Assembly: GCA_017517865.1 (NCBI GenBank)
Contig: JAFWYB010000068.1
Location: forward strand, 62,001 to 126,000
DNA: 64,000 bases
From: Clostridia bacterium
GTDB lineage: Bacteria; Bacillota; Clostridia; Oscillospirales; Acutalibacteraceae
Reading direction: 5' to 3'
The position numbers and the translations under genes were made by a program. The notes below the pieces were generated by a model that saw only the letters and a list, made by a program, of their open reading frames with translations, had not been told where the DNA came from and searched no databases. Below, piece after piece: positions 16,625 through 25,606 of this stretch (position 1 is its first letter; every line of letters starts with the position of its first letter).

Positions 16625-18763
16625 ATGAAGAAGGTAATGAAAAAAGGCCTTGCATTTTTGCTTGCGGCTGTCTGTTTTATGAGTGTTATATGCATAAGCG
16701 GACCCGAGGTAAAGGCGGCGGGCAGCTACGAAAAGGATATCTTTTATTTTCTCAAGCATTATATGGGTATGAATGATGCCTCCGCCTGCGGTGTAGTTGC
16801 CAATATTGAAAAAGAGTCAAGCTTCAGACCTGACCTTTACGGTGACAACGGCACAAGCTACGGTATATGTCAGTGGCATAACACCCGCTTTGATGCTCTT
16901 AAGAACTTCTGCAGTACAAACGGCTATGATTATAAAACAATCACGGGCCAGCTTTTCTATCTCAAGTATGAGCTTGAAAATTTCTATCCCAACACTCTCA
17001 GAGATATAAAGAGTGTTGAAAACACAGAGGAGGGTGCATATTACGCGGCATACTCATTCTGCTATAATTTTGAAAAGCCCGCCAACAGAGAGTATAAATC
17101 AGAGCAGAGAGGCGAGCTCGCAAAGGAATATTGGAAGAAATACGGCGTTATGTCGGGCATGACACCCCAGAAGCTCAACAGTGTAAACAAAAACAACGAG
17201 CTAACGAGTGCCGAAGACTTTACTCTTACCTGGAAGGCAGGCGAGGGCAAATACAACAGAAACCGACTTCACATCGTACCCCGCTATCCGTCCTCCGTGT
17301 CTTACGACTGGGGCAGGGAGCAGACAGTAATAACAAGCCTCAACACACTTAAATATACCGTAGGCAAGGGTGAGCTTTCAGAGGGTAAATATCTTGTGTG
17401 GGTTGAGCCCTGGCACACGGTAAAAAAGAAGGCGGGCGAAAGCAGTAACCCGGTTATTATCAGCGTTACGGATGAGCTTTTTTATGAGGTTGAGTCGGAA
17501 AACGACGCAGTCATATATGATGCATCGAAAGAAAAAACTGTTGATATTTACGGCTGGGCAGTAAATTCCGGCAGACACGTAACTGATGTTTACTACTCTC
17601 TTGACGGCGACGAAAATCCTTCCGAAAAAACTGTAAGAACAGATATCAGTTCAGACGAAAAATACGCCCCCTTCTGTAAGAACGATAAGATTGGATTTTC
17701 TGTGAGTCTTCCTCTTTCAGATTTATCTAACGGAAATCACAGCGTGATACTTACGGCAAAAAGTGAAAGTGTTACTGAAATTATAGGCGAAATGACATTT
17801 AAGGTTATCAACGGCCATGACCACAGCTTCAAAAAATACAAATCCAACGGTGATGCCACCTACCTTTCAGACGGTACAAAAACCTCCAAGTGCGAATTAT
17901 GTAACACAAAAAAGACCGTTACCGATAAGGGAACAAAGCTTCTTTTAGGCGTCAGTGAGGAATTTACCGCCAAGGGAAAGGATAACTGTGTAAGCCTTTC
18001 GTGGAAACCTGTTGAGGATGCGGCAGGCTACCGTGTATATATTTACGATAAGGGCTGGCAGCTTGTTGATATAACGGATGCCACCACCTTCACCGTAATG
18101 GGTCTTACAAACAACAAAAAATACAGGTTTGCTCTTAAGGCATACGGCGTAGAGGATGAAAAAAGCTTTATGGCTCCCTCTTATGTAACCGCCACGGCAA
18201 CTACCACTCCCTCACTTCCTACGGACCTCAAGGCGGTTTACGGCTCCGACAAGGTTACTCTCAGCTGGGATAAGGCTGAGGGTGCAACGGGCTACCGTAT
18301 ATATGAATACAACGAAAAAACAAAGAGCTGGGATATCTTCCTCAGAGCGACTCATAAAACATCGGTAACCCTTGAGGGACTTACTCCGGGAACATATTAC
18401 AACTTTGCGGTCAGACCCTACTACAACACCGGAGAAGAAATAAACTGGGCATACAGCTTTGTAAGAACAAGCTTTACCACAAAGCTTGCCACCCCGGAAA
18501 TTAAGGTTGCCCGTTCAAGCGCAAAGGAAAGAGTAACAATTTCCTGGAACAGGTCAGAGGGCGCAGCAGGCTATCAAGTGTGGTACAGCAAAAAAGAGTC
18601 TACGGGCTTTAAAAAGGCGGCAAACTATAAGGTACGCTCAACCTATATTTACAACTTTGAAAGCGGTGAAACCTATTATCTTAAGGTAAGAGCCTACAAA
18701 AAGACATCGTCGGGTTATATTTACAGCGACTATACACCCGTGAGGGCGATAAAAATAAAATAA
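16625..18763 (+). CDS. Secreted phage-tail-lysozyme-like muramidase with fibronectin III domains
   Basis: A 712-residue exported protein. The signal peptide is about residues 1-31 (basic MKKVMKKG, hydrophobic AFLLAAVCFMSVICISG, ending VKAA). Next comes a phage tail-tip lysozyme-like domain (about 35-180), recognisable by GMNDASACGVVANIEKESSF, YGICQWHNTRF and the EGAYYAAYSFCYNFEKPANR block; E57 in NIEKESSF is the probable acid. A beta-rich region follows (about 190-400). After a linker with two CxxC-like cysteines (SKCELCNTKK) there are three FN3 repeats marked by VSLSWKPVEDAAGYRVYIY, VTLSWDKAEGATGYRIYEY and VTISWNRSEGAAGYQVWYS. GAGGAGAA sets the start. It probably cuts peptidoglycan outside the cell. 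It is not part of a prophage. Confidence 0.78.
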   Translation: MKKVMKKGLAFLLAAVCFMSVICISGPEVKAAGSYEKDIFYFLKHYMGMNDASACGVVANIEKESSFRPDLYGDNGTSYGICQWHNTRFDALKNFCSTNGYDYKTITGQLFYLKYELENFYPNTLRDIKSVENTEEGAYYAAYSFCYNFEKPANREYKSEQRGELAKEYWKKYGVMSGMTPQKLNSVNKNNELTSAEDFTLTWKAGEGKYNRNRLHIVPRYPSSVSYDWGREQTVITSLNTLKYTVGKGELSEGKYLVWVEPWHTVKKKAGESSNPVIISVTDELFYEVESENDAVIYDASKEKTVDIYGWAVNSGRHVTDVYYSLDGDENPSEKTVRTDISSDEKYAPFCKNDKIGFSVSLPLSDLSNGNHSVILTAKSESVTEIIGEMTFKVINGHDHSFKKYKSNGDATYLSDGTKTSKCELCNTKKTVTDKGTKLLLGVSEEFTAKGKDNCVSLSWKPVEDAAGYRVYIYDKGWQLVDITDATTFTVMGLTNNKKYRFALKAYGVEDEKSFMAPSYVTATATTTPSLPTDLKAVYGSDKVTLSWDKAEGATGYRIYEYNEKTKSWDIFLRATHKTSVTLEGLTPGTYYNFAVRPYYNTGEEINWAYSFVRTSFTTKLATPEIKVARSSAKERVTISWNRSEGAAGYQVWYSKKESTGFKKAANYKVRSTYIYNFESGETYYLKVRAYKKTSSGYIYSDYTPVRAIKIK

Positions 18764-18780
18764 AAAATTTCAAAAAAGAC

Positions 18781-18809
18781 TTGCTTTTTATAAACTCTTG
18801 TGATAAAAT
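18781..18809 (+). promoter_or_regulatory. sigma-A promoter of rplS
   Basis: TTGCTT (18781-18786), 17-nt spacer, TAAAAT (18804-18809), preceded by TGTGA (extended -10). Confidence 0.7.
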
Positions 18810-18814
18810 ATCAA

Positions 18815-18912
18815 GGCATTTGTATCACAGTTATGTGTAATGCCGGCTGAATTCAGTCAGAATAAACGCAAGCGGTCCTCTTTCGTATATCGGAATGAAC
18901 GTGGCAGAATTT
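18815..18912 (+). promoter_or_regulatory. Possible structured leader of rplS (L19 leader)
   Basis: About 110 nt of 5' UTR separates the promoter from rplS. It begins with a hairpin closed by GGCATT/AATGCC (18815-18844). A later TCCTC (about 18876) could pair with the AGGAGG ribosome binding site. Ribosomal protein leaders of this kind autoregulate L19 in Firmicutes. The match to that known leader is inferred from position and folding, not from a model search. Confidence 0.4.
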
Positions 18913-18925
18913 AGGAGGATAAAAA

Positions 18926-19270
18926 ATGGACGCACTCAAACTCATCTCAGACTCATCACTCAAGGCTGAAGTGCCCGCACTTGAAATCGGTAGCACTGTT
19001 CGTGTTCACGTTAAAATCCGTGAAGGCGAAAGAGAAAGAATTCAGGTTTTCGAAGGCACAATCATTGCTAAGAGAGGCAGCGGTATTTCATCAACCTTCA
19101 CAGTACGCCGTGTAGCTTACGGTGTAGGCGTTGAAAGAGTATTCCCTGTTCACTCACCCAATGTAGCTAAGGTTGAGGTTGTCAGAAACGGTAAGGTTCG
19201 CAGAAGCAAGCTTTATTACCTTCGTGACAGAGTTGGTAAGTCAGCCAAGGTTAAGGAAAAGATCGGCTGA
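18926..19270 (+). CDS. rplS: 50S ribosomal protein L19
   Basis: A 114-residue ribosomal protein at the 30S-50S interface. The sequence is unmistakable: [52 protein letters not shown] and [19 protein letters not shown]. Length matches the family. TTAGGAGGAT precedes the ATG. It is followed by a strong terminator and then lepB and rbgA, the usual Firmicutes order rplS-lepB-rbgA. trmD, which often precedes rplS, is not in front here; a secreted muramidase gene is. Confidence 0.98.
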   Translation: MDALKLISDSSLKAEVPALEIGSTVRVHVKIREGERERIQVFEGTIIAKRGSGISSTFTVRRVAYGVGVERVFPVHSPNVAKVEVVRNGKVRRSKLYYLRDRVGKSAKVKEKIG

Positions 19271-19285
19271 TAAGAACACAAATGG

Positions 19286-19315
19286 AAGGAAGGGTTATCC
19301 CTTCCTTTTATTTTT
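19286..19315 (+). terminator. Rho-independent terminator after rplS
   Basis: A 9-bp stem AAGGAAGGG/CCCTTCCTT with TTAT loop, followed by a T-rich tract. Confidence 0.8.
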
Positions 19316-19342
19316 ACGATTTTGAGAAAGGCGGCTCACATT

Positions 19343-19954
19343 ATGATTAAAGACATAGCAAAAAAAGAAAAGTCGGAGCTTACTTTTAAAGATAAAATTC
19401 TCATAAATGTTTACGATATGGTTTCGGTGCTTGCCGTAGCAGTTGTAACTATTATGGTGCTTTTCACTTTCGTCTTCAGGGTAGTTTTTGTTGACGGCGG
19501 CTCAATGCTTCCCACACTCAATCACGGCGATATGCTCGTTGTAAGTGCCTACGACAGTCAGCCTGCTTACGGTCAGGTTGTAATTGTTACACAGCCCAAC
19601 TGGTTTGACGACCCTATTGTAAAGCGTATTATTGCAACCGAAAATCAGGTTGTTGACATTGATTTTGAAAAAGGTGAGGTTTACGTTGACGGCGTGCTTC
19701 TTAACGAGCCTTATATAAACAACCTGACTGTTAATAAGCAGGAGGTTGATTTTCCCGTTACCGTTCCCGAGGGACACGTATTTGTAATGGGTGATAACCG
19801 TCAGGGCTCAACCGACAGCCGAAGTGATAAGATAGGCTTCATACGTGAGGAATACATTCTCGGCGTGGTGAAGTATAAGATACTCAATCAGAAGGAAACG
19901 GGCGGCAGAAAGGTCAGCCAATTTTACAGCCCCTCTGAATGGAAGGTAGAATAA
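19343..19954 (+). CDS. lepB: Signal peptidase I
   Basis: A 203-residue type I signal peptidase with one N-terminal membrane anchor (about 25-49). The nucleophile S54 is in DGGSMLPTL and the general-base K94 in DPIVKRIIAT. The conserved boxes VPEGHVFVMGDNRQGSTDSR and GFIREEYILGVV follow. It removes signal peptides of exported proteins on the outer face of the membrane; this window encodes several such substrates. The ATG at 19343 has GAAAGGCGG upstream; the longer frame would begin with TTG. It stands between rplS and rbgA, and a weak hairpin (ACACAGAG/CTCTGTGT) lies after its stop. Confidence 0.95.
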   Translation: MIKDIAKKEKSELTFKDKILINVYDMVSVLAVAVVTIMVLFTFVFRVVFVDGGSMLPTLNHGDMLVVSAYDSQPAYGQVVIVTQPNWFDDPIVKRIIATENQVVDIDFEKGEVYVDGVLLNEPYINNLTVNKQEVDFPVTVPEGHVFVMGDNRQGSTDSRSDKIGFIREEYILGVVKYKILNQKETGGRKVSQFYSPSEWKVE

Positions 19955-20020
19955 TTTTACGGACACAGAGTGTTGTGCTCTGTGTTCTTCTGATATTAAA
20001 TGTGTAAGGAGACGATCTTT

Positions 20021-20905
20021 GTGGCTGATAATCAGAAACAGACAGTGCAGTGGTTTCCCGGTCATATGGCAAAAACTAGAAGGCTTATAAAAGAGAGTCT
20101 CAGCCTTGTTGACGGCGTAACTGAGCTTCTGGATGCAAGAATACCTATGTCATCAAGAAATCCGGAGCTTGATGAGCTGACGGGTAAAAAGCCGAGAATA
20201 GTGCTTCTCAATAAATGTGATATGGCTGATGACAGCATTACAAGAGAATGGACAGAATACTTCAGAAGTAAGGGTCAGTATGCTCTTGCGGTTGACTGCC
20301 GTACGGGCAAGGGCCTTAATCAGTACCATAATCTTGTAAGGCAGGTGCTTGCAGACAGAATTAAGGCTAATGAGGAGCGCGGTATGCCGGGTAAGGCTCT
20401 TCGCATAATGGTTGTAGGTATTCCGAATACGGGTAAATCCTCATTTATAAACAGAATGGCAGGCAAAAACAGAGCCAAGGTTGCCGATAAGCCGGGTGTT
20501 ACAAGGCATAATCAGTGGTTTGCAATAGGCAACGGAATAGAGCTTCTCGATACCCCCGGTGTGCTCTGGCCTAAGTTTGACGACCCTGAGGTTGGAGACA
20601 AGCTTTCCTTTATAGGCTCCGTAAAGGACGAGGTTACCGACATCGATACAATGGCCGCACGACTCCTTAAGGTGCTTGCCGAGAATTACGAGGATAAGCT
20701 CACCGCAAGATTTAAATTAAAGAATATTACCGACATCAAAGCTGCTATGCCGTGGGAGCTTCTTGAGGAAATCGGCAGAGAAAGAGGTATGCTTATGCGC
20801 GGCGGTGAGGTAAATACAGAAAGAGCCTCGGTGATGCTTCTTGACGAATACAGAGGCGGAAAAATGGGAAAAATCAGCTTTGAAAGGCCGAGTCAGTATA
20901 AATGA
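20021..20905 (+). CDS. rbgA: Ribosome biogenesis GTPase RbgA (YlqF)
   Basis: A circularly permuted GTPase needed for late 50S assembly (L16 incorporation). The motifs occur in permuted order: LLNKCD (G4), then GIPNTGKSSFINR (G1), PGVTRHNQWF (G2) and LLDTPGVLWPKF (G3). The N-terminal TVQWFPGHMAKTRR and MSSRNPELDE are typical of YlqF. The start is taken as the GTG at 20021, nine bases after AAGGAG (20006-20011). An in-frame ATG at 20000 lies upstream of this site and is unlikely. The protein is then 294 residues. A GNAT gene overlaps its stop by 4 bases, replacing the rnhB gene often found here. Confidence 0.95.
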   Translation: MADNQKQTVQWFPGHMAKTRRLIKESLSLVDGVTELLDARIPMSSRNPELDELTGKKPRIVLLNKCDMADDSITREWTEYFRSKGQYALAVDCRTGKGLNQYHNLVRQVLADRIKANEERGMPGKALRIMVVGIPNTGKSSFINRMAGKNRAKVADKPGVTRHNQWFAIGNGIELLDTPGVLWPKFDDPEVGDKLSFIGSVKDEVTDIDTMAARLLKVLAENYEDKLTARFKLKNITDIKAAMPWELLEEIGRERGMLMRGGEVNTERASVMLLDEYRGGKMGKISFERPSQYK

Positions 20906-21402
20906 TAAAACTCAGAAAAGTAACTTCGGGCGAAGAAAAAACAGCACTGTGCTTCATTGAAGAGGCTAAAAAGCACCTCAGATATCAGGGCATTGATCAG
21001 TGGCAGGACGGATATCCCGATATTGAAAGCATAAGGAATGACGTAGCTGCTGACAGAGGCTATTTCATCACCAGAGCAGATATTCCTGTCGGCTATCTTT
21101 GTCTCGACTTTCAGGGCGAAAGTGCTTACAACCAGTTAAACAGCTGGGAATGTATCGGGAATTATGCGGCACTTCACCGTATGGCTATCGGTGACAGTGC
21201 AAGAGGTATGGGCGCAGGACTTGAAGCTTTTCTTCTTTGTGAAAAGCTCTGCCTTGAAAGGGGAGTACACTCCATAAGGGTAGATACGAAGGATACCAAC
21301 CCGAAAATGCGCCACGTTATTGTAAAAAGCGGCTATGAATACAGAGGTGACGTTTATTATTCTTCCTGCGGTGACAGAATGGCCTTTGAAAAAGTGTTCT
21401 GA
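20902..21402 (+). CDS. GNAT-family N-acetyltransferase
   Basis: A 166-residue single-domain acetyltransferase. The acetyl-CoA pyrophosphate loop is ARGMGAG (about 99-105) after the LHRMAIGD strand, and the C-terminal motif B is DTKDTNPKMRHVIVKSGYEYRG. It starts inside the rbgA stop (ATGA), so it is co-translated with the GTPase. The acceptor substrate is unknown. The coupling to rbgA hints at a ribosomal or housekeeping target, but such coupling is also common for unrelated small genes. Terminated by a strong hairpin. Confidence 0.85.
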   Translation: MIKLRKVTSGEEKTALCFIEEAKKHLRYQGIDQWQDGYPDIESIRNDVAADRGYFITRADIPVGYLCLDFQGESAYNQLNSWECIGNYAALHRMAIGDSARGMGAGLEAFLLCEKLCLERGVHSIRVDTKDTNPKMRHVIVKSGYEYRGDVYYSSCGDRMAFEKVF

Positions 21403-21410
21403 TAAATAAA

Positions 21411-21441
21411 AGGAGCTGTAATTTTTTACAGCTCCTTTTTA
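21411..21441 (+). terminator. Rho-independent terminator after the GNAT gene
   Basis: An 11-bp stem AGGAGCTGTAA/TTACAGCTCCT with TTTT loop and T-run. Confidence 0.85.
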
Positions 21442-21498
21442 TATCTTCCTTCTTAAAGGGTAAAACTTTCAATTCAAAATGTCTTATAAGGGAACCCC

Positions 21499-21526
21499 TG
21501 ACTACTAACTACTGACTACCGGCTAC
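21499..21526. repeat. TGACTAC heptamer array, four units
   Basis: Four adjacent 7-nt units: TGACTAC, TAACTAC, TGACTAC, CGGCTAC. Related short arrays occur at 27924-27940, 41135-41155 and 46246-46259, always between genes. Confidence 0.75.
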
Positions 21527-21527
21527 C

Positions 21528-21559
21528 AAAAAACGGGCTGTAAAATACAGCCCGTTTTT
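21528..21559 (-). terminator. Terminator of the recD2-comF-mreB operon
   Basis: A 12-bp stem AAACGGGCTGTA/TACAGCCCGTTT with A/T tails on both sides. Confidence 0.8.
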
Positions 21560-22592
21560 ATTCTGCAAACATAAGCATATTTTCTCTTGAACGGAAGGAA
21601 TATCCGTTATCCTCAAGCTTTTTCATATTCTTAAGGATATATCCCGCACCCTTGGCGGCACAGTTTTCACTGTCTGCGGCACATGTTACCTTTATTCCCA
21701 GTCTTTCAGAAAGCTCTCTGTCTAAGCCGTAAAGCTTTGCTCCGCCGCCCGTGAGAAGAATACCCTCGTTACAGATATCACTGTAAAGCTCCGGGGGAGT
21801 CTGCTCCATTACGTCAAGAATGGCGGTGAAAATAATATCGATAGGCTCCTTGAAAATCTTTACCGTATCGTTTGCCTTTATAAGGAAAGGGCGCGGAAGC
21901 GAGGTTATATAATCCTTTCCCGAAAAAAGAGCCTCAATTTCCTCTTCTCTTTTATAAGCGCTTCCGAGGGAGTGCTTTATTTTTTTTATCGTGGGAATAC
22001 CGGCAACAATGTCCTTATCACGCTTGAGATAGTTGCCGAGAGCTTCGTCAAAGCTGTTGCCTGCGGTTTTGATTGAGCTTGAGCAGGCCACCGTACCCAT
22101 AGTGATAACTGCTATATCGGTTGTTCCTGCACCGATATCAATAACCATTGTTCCGTGCGGGTGCTCAATGGAGAGTCCTGCGCCGAGGGCAGAAACGATA
22201 GGCTCGTCGGTTATGTGTACCCTTCCCGCACCTGCAGTGCAGGCAGCTTCTATGACTGTTTTCTTTTCGAGTGAGGTTACACAGCAGGGCGCGCTGATTA
22301 TAAGATTAGGTCTGAAAATACGGTTTTTGCATACCTTTTTTATAAAGTGGGAAAGTATCTCAGTCATAGCGGTAAAGTCTGAAACAACACCGCCTTCAAC
22401 AGGTCTTTTAAGAGTAAGGCTGTCGGGTAGTCTGTCGAGCATTTCGCCTGCCGCATTGCCTATTGCAACGGCCTTGCCGCTGTAGTTGTCGTAGCATATA
22501 GCGGTCTGCTCAGAGAGAATAATGCCTTTTTTCTGAGCAAAAAACTTTATTGATTCTGTACCTAAATCTATGCCGATATTAAGTCCTGGCAC
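21558..22592 (-). CDS. MreB/Mbl-like rod-shape-determining actin homologue
   Basis: An actin-fold ATPase of about 344 residues. Phosphate-1 is NIGIDLGTESIKFF, the connector region is GVVSDFTAMTEIL, phosphate-2 is MVIDIGAGTTDIAVI and the adenosine motif is GILLTGGGAKLYGLDREL. MreB-type filaments organise lateral cell-wall synthesis under the membrane. The start is probably the GTG at 22592 (AGGTGA five bases upstream) rather than the GTG at 22601, which leaves no room for a ribosome binding site. mreC and mreD are not adjacent; the gene is last in the recD2-comF operon, so it may be an additional MreB paralogue. The family call is firm; the precise paralogue is not. Confidence 0.85.
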   Translation of the reverse strand: MPGLNIGIDLGTESIKFFAQKKGIILSEQTAICYDNYSGKAVAIGNAAGEMLDRLPDSLTLKRPVEGGVVSDFTAMTEILSHFIKKVCKNRIFRPNLIISAPCCVTSLEKKTVIEAACTAGAGRVHITDEPIVSALGAGLSIEHPHGTMVIDIGAGTTDIAVITMGTVACSSSIKTAGNSFDEALGNYLKRDKDIVAGIPTIKKIKHSLGSAYKREEEIEALFSGKDYITSLPRPFLIKANDTVKIFKEPIDIIFTAILDVMEQTPPELYSDICNEGILLTGGGAKLYGLDRELSERLGIKVTCAADSENCAAKGAGYILKNMKKLEDNGYSFRSRENMLMFAE

Positions 22593-22627
22593 TGTTCTCA
22601 CCTGCCTTTTTGATCTGTCTTTTAATT

Positions 22628-23353
22628 TTAAATGTTTTCCTGCTCTTTGTCAAGTTCTTTGCCGCCGTTACCATAAATCGGAATGGCGATTACAGCACAG
22701 TAAACATCCTTTGCGCCTGCTTCAAGCAAGGCTCTTTCACAGGCAAGTAATGTGCTGCCCGTGGTCTTTATGTCGTCTAACAAAAGCACAGTTTTGTTTT
22801 TTACGTCGGCATTTTCCGAAAGTGCAAAGGCTCCCTTGGGGTTCTGCCTTCTTTTTTCACCCGAAAGATAATGCTGTCTCAAGGTGACTCTGCTTTTTAC
22901 GAGCAGCTCACCGTGGGGAACAAGCAGTCTTTTTGCAACTCTGCGAGAAAGAAGCTCACTCTGATTAAAGCCGCGATTTTCAAGAGTCTGTCTGCTTACG
23001 GGTACGAAGCTGACAACATCAAAGCTGACATCGGGGAATGAAAGCATAATGCTTTTGAAAATCTCATCACTGAAAAAGCCGGCATAGTTTCTTTCACGTT
23101 TAAATTTATAGTCGGCTATTGCACCTTTTACTGCACCCGTATAAAGAAACGGAGAAGCAATATGCCGAAGTCTTTCATTTGCCGAGCCGCACGCACATTT
23201 TCTCGAGTTGCAGTGAGGACAGAAGCTTTCGGGTATACGGCAGAGCTCAGCCTCACATTTCAGGCAGTAAGCGGCACTGAAGGGTATTATTCCTTTGCAG
23301 GTCTGACATCTTTCGGGAAAGAAAAGCTTTTTTATACGTCTCAGCAGCCTCAT
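22628..23353 (-). CDS. ComF-family amidophosphoribosyltransferase-like protein
   Basis: A 241-residue protein. The N-terminal zinc-finger part has four cysteine pairs (CQTC, CLKC, CPHC, CAC). The C-terminal part is a phosphoribosyltransferase-like fold with the PRPP loop TVLLLDDIKTTGSTL. The ComF signature FVPVSRQTLENRGFNQSELLSRRVAKRL lies between. In Bacillus ComFC assists DNA uptake during transformation; many relatives are present in non-transformable species. Here it overlaps recD2 by 4 bases (ATGA), which couples it to another DNA-processing gene and makes a role in DNA transactions plausible. Confidence 0.9.
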   Translation of the reverse strand: MRLLRRIKKLFFPERCQTCKGIIPFSAAYCLKCEAELCRIPESFCPHCNSRKCACGSANERLRHIASPFLYTGAVKGAIADYKFKRERNYAGFFSDEIFKSIMLSFPDVSFDVVSFVPVSRQTLENRGFNQSELLSRRVAKRLLVPHGELLVKSRVTLRQHYLSGEKRRQNPKGAFALSENADVKNKTVLLLDDIKTTGSTLLACERALLEAGAKDVYCAVIAIPIYGNGGKELDKEQENI

Positions 23354-25548
23354 AATTGATCCTTTAAAAGAAAATGCTTTAGTGCCGAATAGCGTCTTGT
23401 TTTTTTGTCGTTGTCAACCATAGCTTTTATCTGCTCCTGCGTGCCCACGAGTATAAGGCGGTTTTTTGCTCTTGTTACTGCCGTATACAGAAGGTTACGG
23501 TAGCTCAGCTGAGGCAGACAGGCGCACACAGGCATAATTACCGCCTCAAATTCAGAGCCCTGGCTTTTATGTACCGTTACGGCGTAGGCGTGCTCGAGCT
23601 CAGGGGCGTTATCAAACGGGTAAACCGCCACTCTGCCGTCAAAGTTTATCTTCATAAATGAAGCGTTATGGTTTATTGCAATAATTATACCTATATCTCC
23701 GTTGAAAATTCCGGAGGCGCTTTCCTTGCCTCTTGTCCAGAGTATGTCGTAATTGTTTTTTGTCTGCATAACCTTGTCGCCCTCGCGGAAAACCTTTGCG
23801 CCGCAGTGATAATCATCCTTGTCCGGTGAGGGCGGATTGATAAGGGCCTGAAGCTTTTTGTTGAGGCTTACGGTGCCGAGCTCGCCCTTTCTTGAGGGAG
23901 TAATAATCTGAATATCCTCTATGGGGCTGTAGCCGTAGGCGGAGGGGAGTCTTTTGCAGTAAAGCTCAGTTACCGTTTCAGCGCAGTGAAAAACGTTGTT
24001 TCGCTGAAGAAAGAAAAAGTCGTTATTGTTAACCGTAAGCTCAGGGTATTCGCCTCTGACTATTTTGTGGGCGTTGGTAACTATAAGGCTTTCCAAGGCC
24101 TGACGGAAAACCTCCTTGAGTGCAACAACGGGCAGAAGTCCGGATTCTATGATATCCTGAAGCACGTTGCCCACACCTACGGGAGGAAGCTGGTCAGAGT
24201 CGCCGACCATAACAAGCCTGCAGCCTAAGGGCAGTGCATCAAGAAGGCTTGCAAAAATGTGGGTATCGACCATAGAAAGCTCGTCTATAATTACCGCGTC
24301 TGCTTCAAGAGGATTTTCCGTATTTCTTGCAAAATGCTGTCTGTTACCGTCGGTCCACTCAGTCTCAAGCAGACGGTGAATTGTTTTGGCCTGTCTGCCC
24401 GTAACCTCGCTCATGCGCATGGCGGCTCTTCCCGTCGGTGCTGCAAGAAGCACCCTGAGCTTCTGCTTTTCAAAAAGCTCCAGAATGCCGTTGAGAGTAG
24501 TGGTTTTACCGGTACCGGGTCCGCCGGTGAGCACAAGAAGGCCCTTGGTTACGGCAATTGTAATGGCTTCACGCTGCTTTTTTTCAAAGTGTATTCCTTT
24601 TTTCTCTTCAATTCTGTCTATGTCTTTGTCGAGCGTTCTGCCCCTTGCAGGCGGGAAGCGCAGCATAATTTTGATTCTATCTGCAATTTTTTTCTCGTCG
24701 TTATATTCGTCGGGCAGAAAAATAAAGCTCTTTGAGTCTATGAACTCTTCAACTATTTCTCTGTCTGTAATAAGGTCATCAATTATTTCCTGCACCTCGC
24801 TTCTTTCGGTGCCTAAAAGCTCAAAAGAGGGTATAATAAGCTTTTCACGGGGAATGCAGGTGTGACCGTTGCGAAGATTATGCCTTAAAATATGTATAAT
24901 ACCCGCTCTGTTTCTCAGAAGTACGTTATAGCCCGAGGGCAGACCGTCTGCAAGCTCATCGGCTCTGTCAAAACTGAGCCCGACTCTTTCACTGCAGAGT
25001 ATATATGGGTTTTCGGTTATTCTCTGAGCGGCGTCTGCACCCAGAGCCTTATAGGCGCTGAGAGCTTCCGTGGGGTTAAGACCGAGCCTTTCGAGGCTTA
25101 TCATAACCTCTCTTAAAGCAAACTGACCCTTGAATTTTTCCTGAATATCGAGAGCCTTATCGTGGGATATGCCCTTGATTTTGCAAAGCTCCTCGGGATG
25201 ATTTTCCAATATGTCGAAGGTGTCCTCGCCGAAGCGTTCAACTATTTTTGCAGCAGTTGCAGGACCTATACCCTTTATGGTGCCGCCGGAAAGATATCTG
25301 AGCATATCACCGGCGGTTTTCGGCATAGACCTTTCGCAGGCGGTGACCTTAAACTGTTTACCGAAGGTGGGATGATTTACCCATTGACCTTTGAGTCTGA
25401 GCTTTTCACCTGCACTGCAAGAGGGCATAACACCGACAGCCGTGATAAGGCTCTTATCACAGCTCAGATCAATTACACTGTACCCGTTTTCGGGGTTGGT
25501 GTAAACAATATCTTCAATTGTACCCTCAATGAAAACTTCGTTATCCAT
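23350..25548 (-). CDS. recD2: ATP-dependent RecD2-type DNA helicase
   Basis: A 732-residue SF1B 5'-3' helicase of the RecD2 type, which works without RecBC. An N-terminal OB-like region is followed by tandem helix-hairpin-helix segments (IKGIGPATAAKIVERFG at 91-107 and CKIKGISHDKALDI). Walker A is TGGPGTGKTT at 341-350 and Walker B/DExx is AVIIDELSMVD. Motif III is MVGDSDQLPPVG, and the C-terminal 2A/2B part has TVHKSQGSEFEAVIMP and YTAVTRAKNRL. RecD2 acts in DNA repair and replication-fork maintenance. It heads an operon with comF and mreB, driven by a promoter that lies in the 3' end of the upstream small gene. Confidence 0.96.
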   Translation of the reverse strand: MDNEVFIEGTIEDIVYTNPENGYSVIDLSCDKSLITAVGVMPSCSAGEKLRLKGQWVNHPTFGKQFKVTACERSMPKTAGDMLRYLSGGTIKGIGPATAAKIVERFGEDTFDILENHPEELCKIKGISHDKALDIQEKFKGQFALREVMISLERLGLNPTEALSAYKALGADAAQRITENPYILCSERVGLSFDRADELADGLPSGYNVLLRNRAGIIHILRHNLRNGHTCIPREKLIIPSFELLGTERSEVQEIIDDLITDREIVEEFIDSKSFIFLPDEYNDEKKIADRIKIMLRFPPARGRTLDKDIDRIEEKKGIHFEKKQREAITIAVTKGLLVLTGGPGTGKTTTLNGILELFEKQKLRVLLAAPTGRAAMRMSEVTGRQAKTIHRLLETEWTDGNRQHFARNTENPLEADAVIIDELSMVDTHIFASLLDALPLGCRLVMVGDSDQLPPVGVGNVLQDIIESGLLPVVALKEVFRQALESLIVTNAHKIVRGEYPELTVNNNDFFFLQRNNVFHCAETVTELYCKRLPSAYGYSPIEDIQIITPSRKGELGTVSLNKKLQALINPPSPDKDDYHCGAKVFREGDKVMQTKNNYDILWTRGKESASGIFNGDIGIIIAINHNASFMKINFDGRVAVYPFDNAPELEHAYAVTVHKSQGSEFEAVIMPVCACLPQLSYRNLLYTAVTRAKNRLILVGTQEQIKAMVDNDKKTRRYSALKHFLLKDQL

Positions 25549-25577
25549 AAAAGACCGCCTTTTTTATTGTTCTCTTA

Positions 25578-25606
25578 ATTATACTACAACTCAGTAATCA
25601 ATGCAA
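25578..25606 (-). promoter_or_regulatory. sigma-A promoter of recD2-comF-mreB
   Basis: Minus strand: TTGCAT (25601-25606), 17-nt spacer, TATAAT (25578-25583). It overlaps the end of the preceding gene. Confidence 0.65.

Noticed and set aside
16625..18763. Prophage remnant because of the phage tail lysozyme domain
   Set aside because: The protein has its own signal peptide and FN3 domains, and no other phage gene is near.
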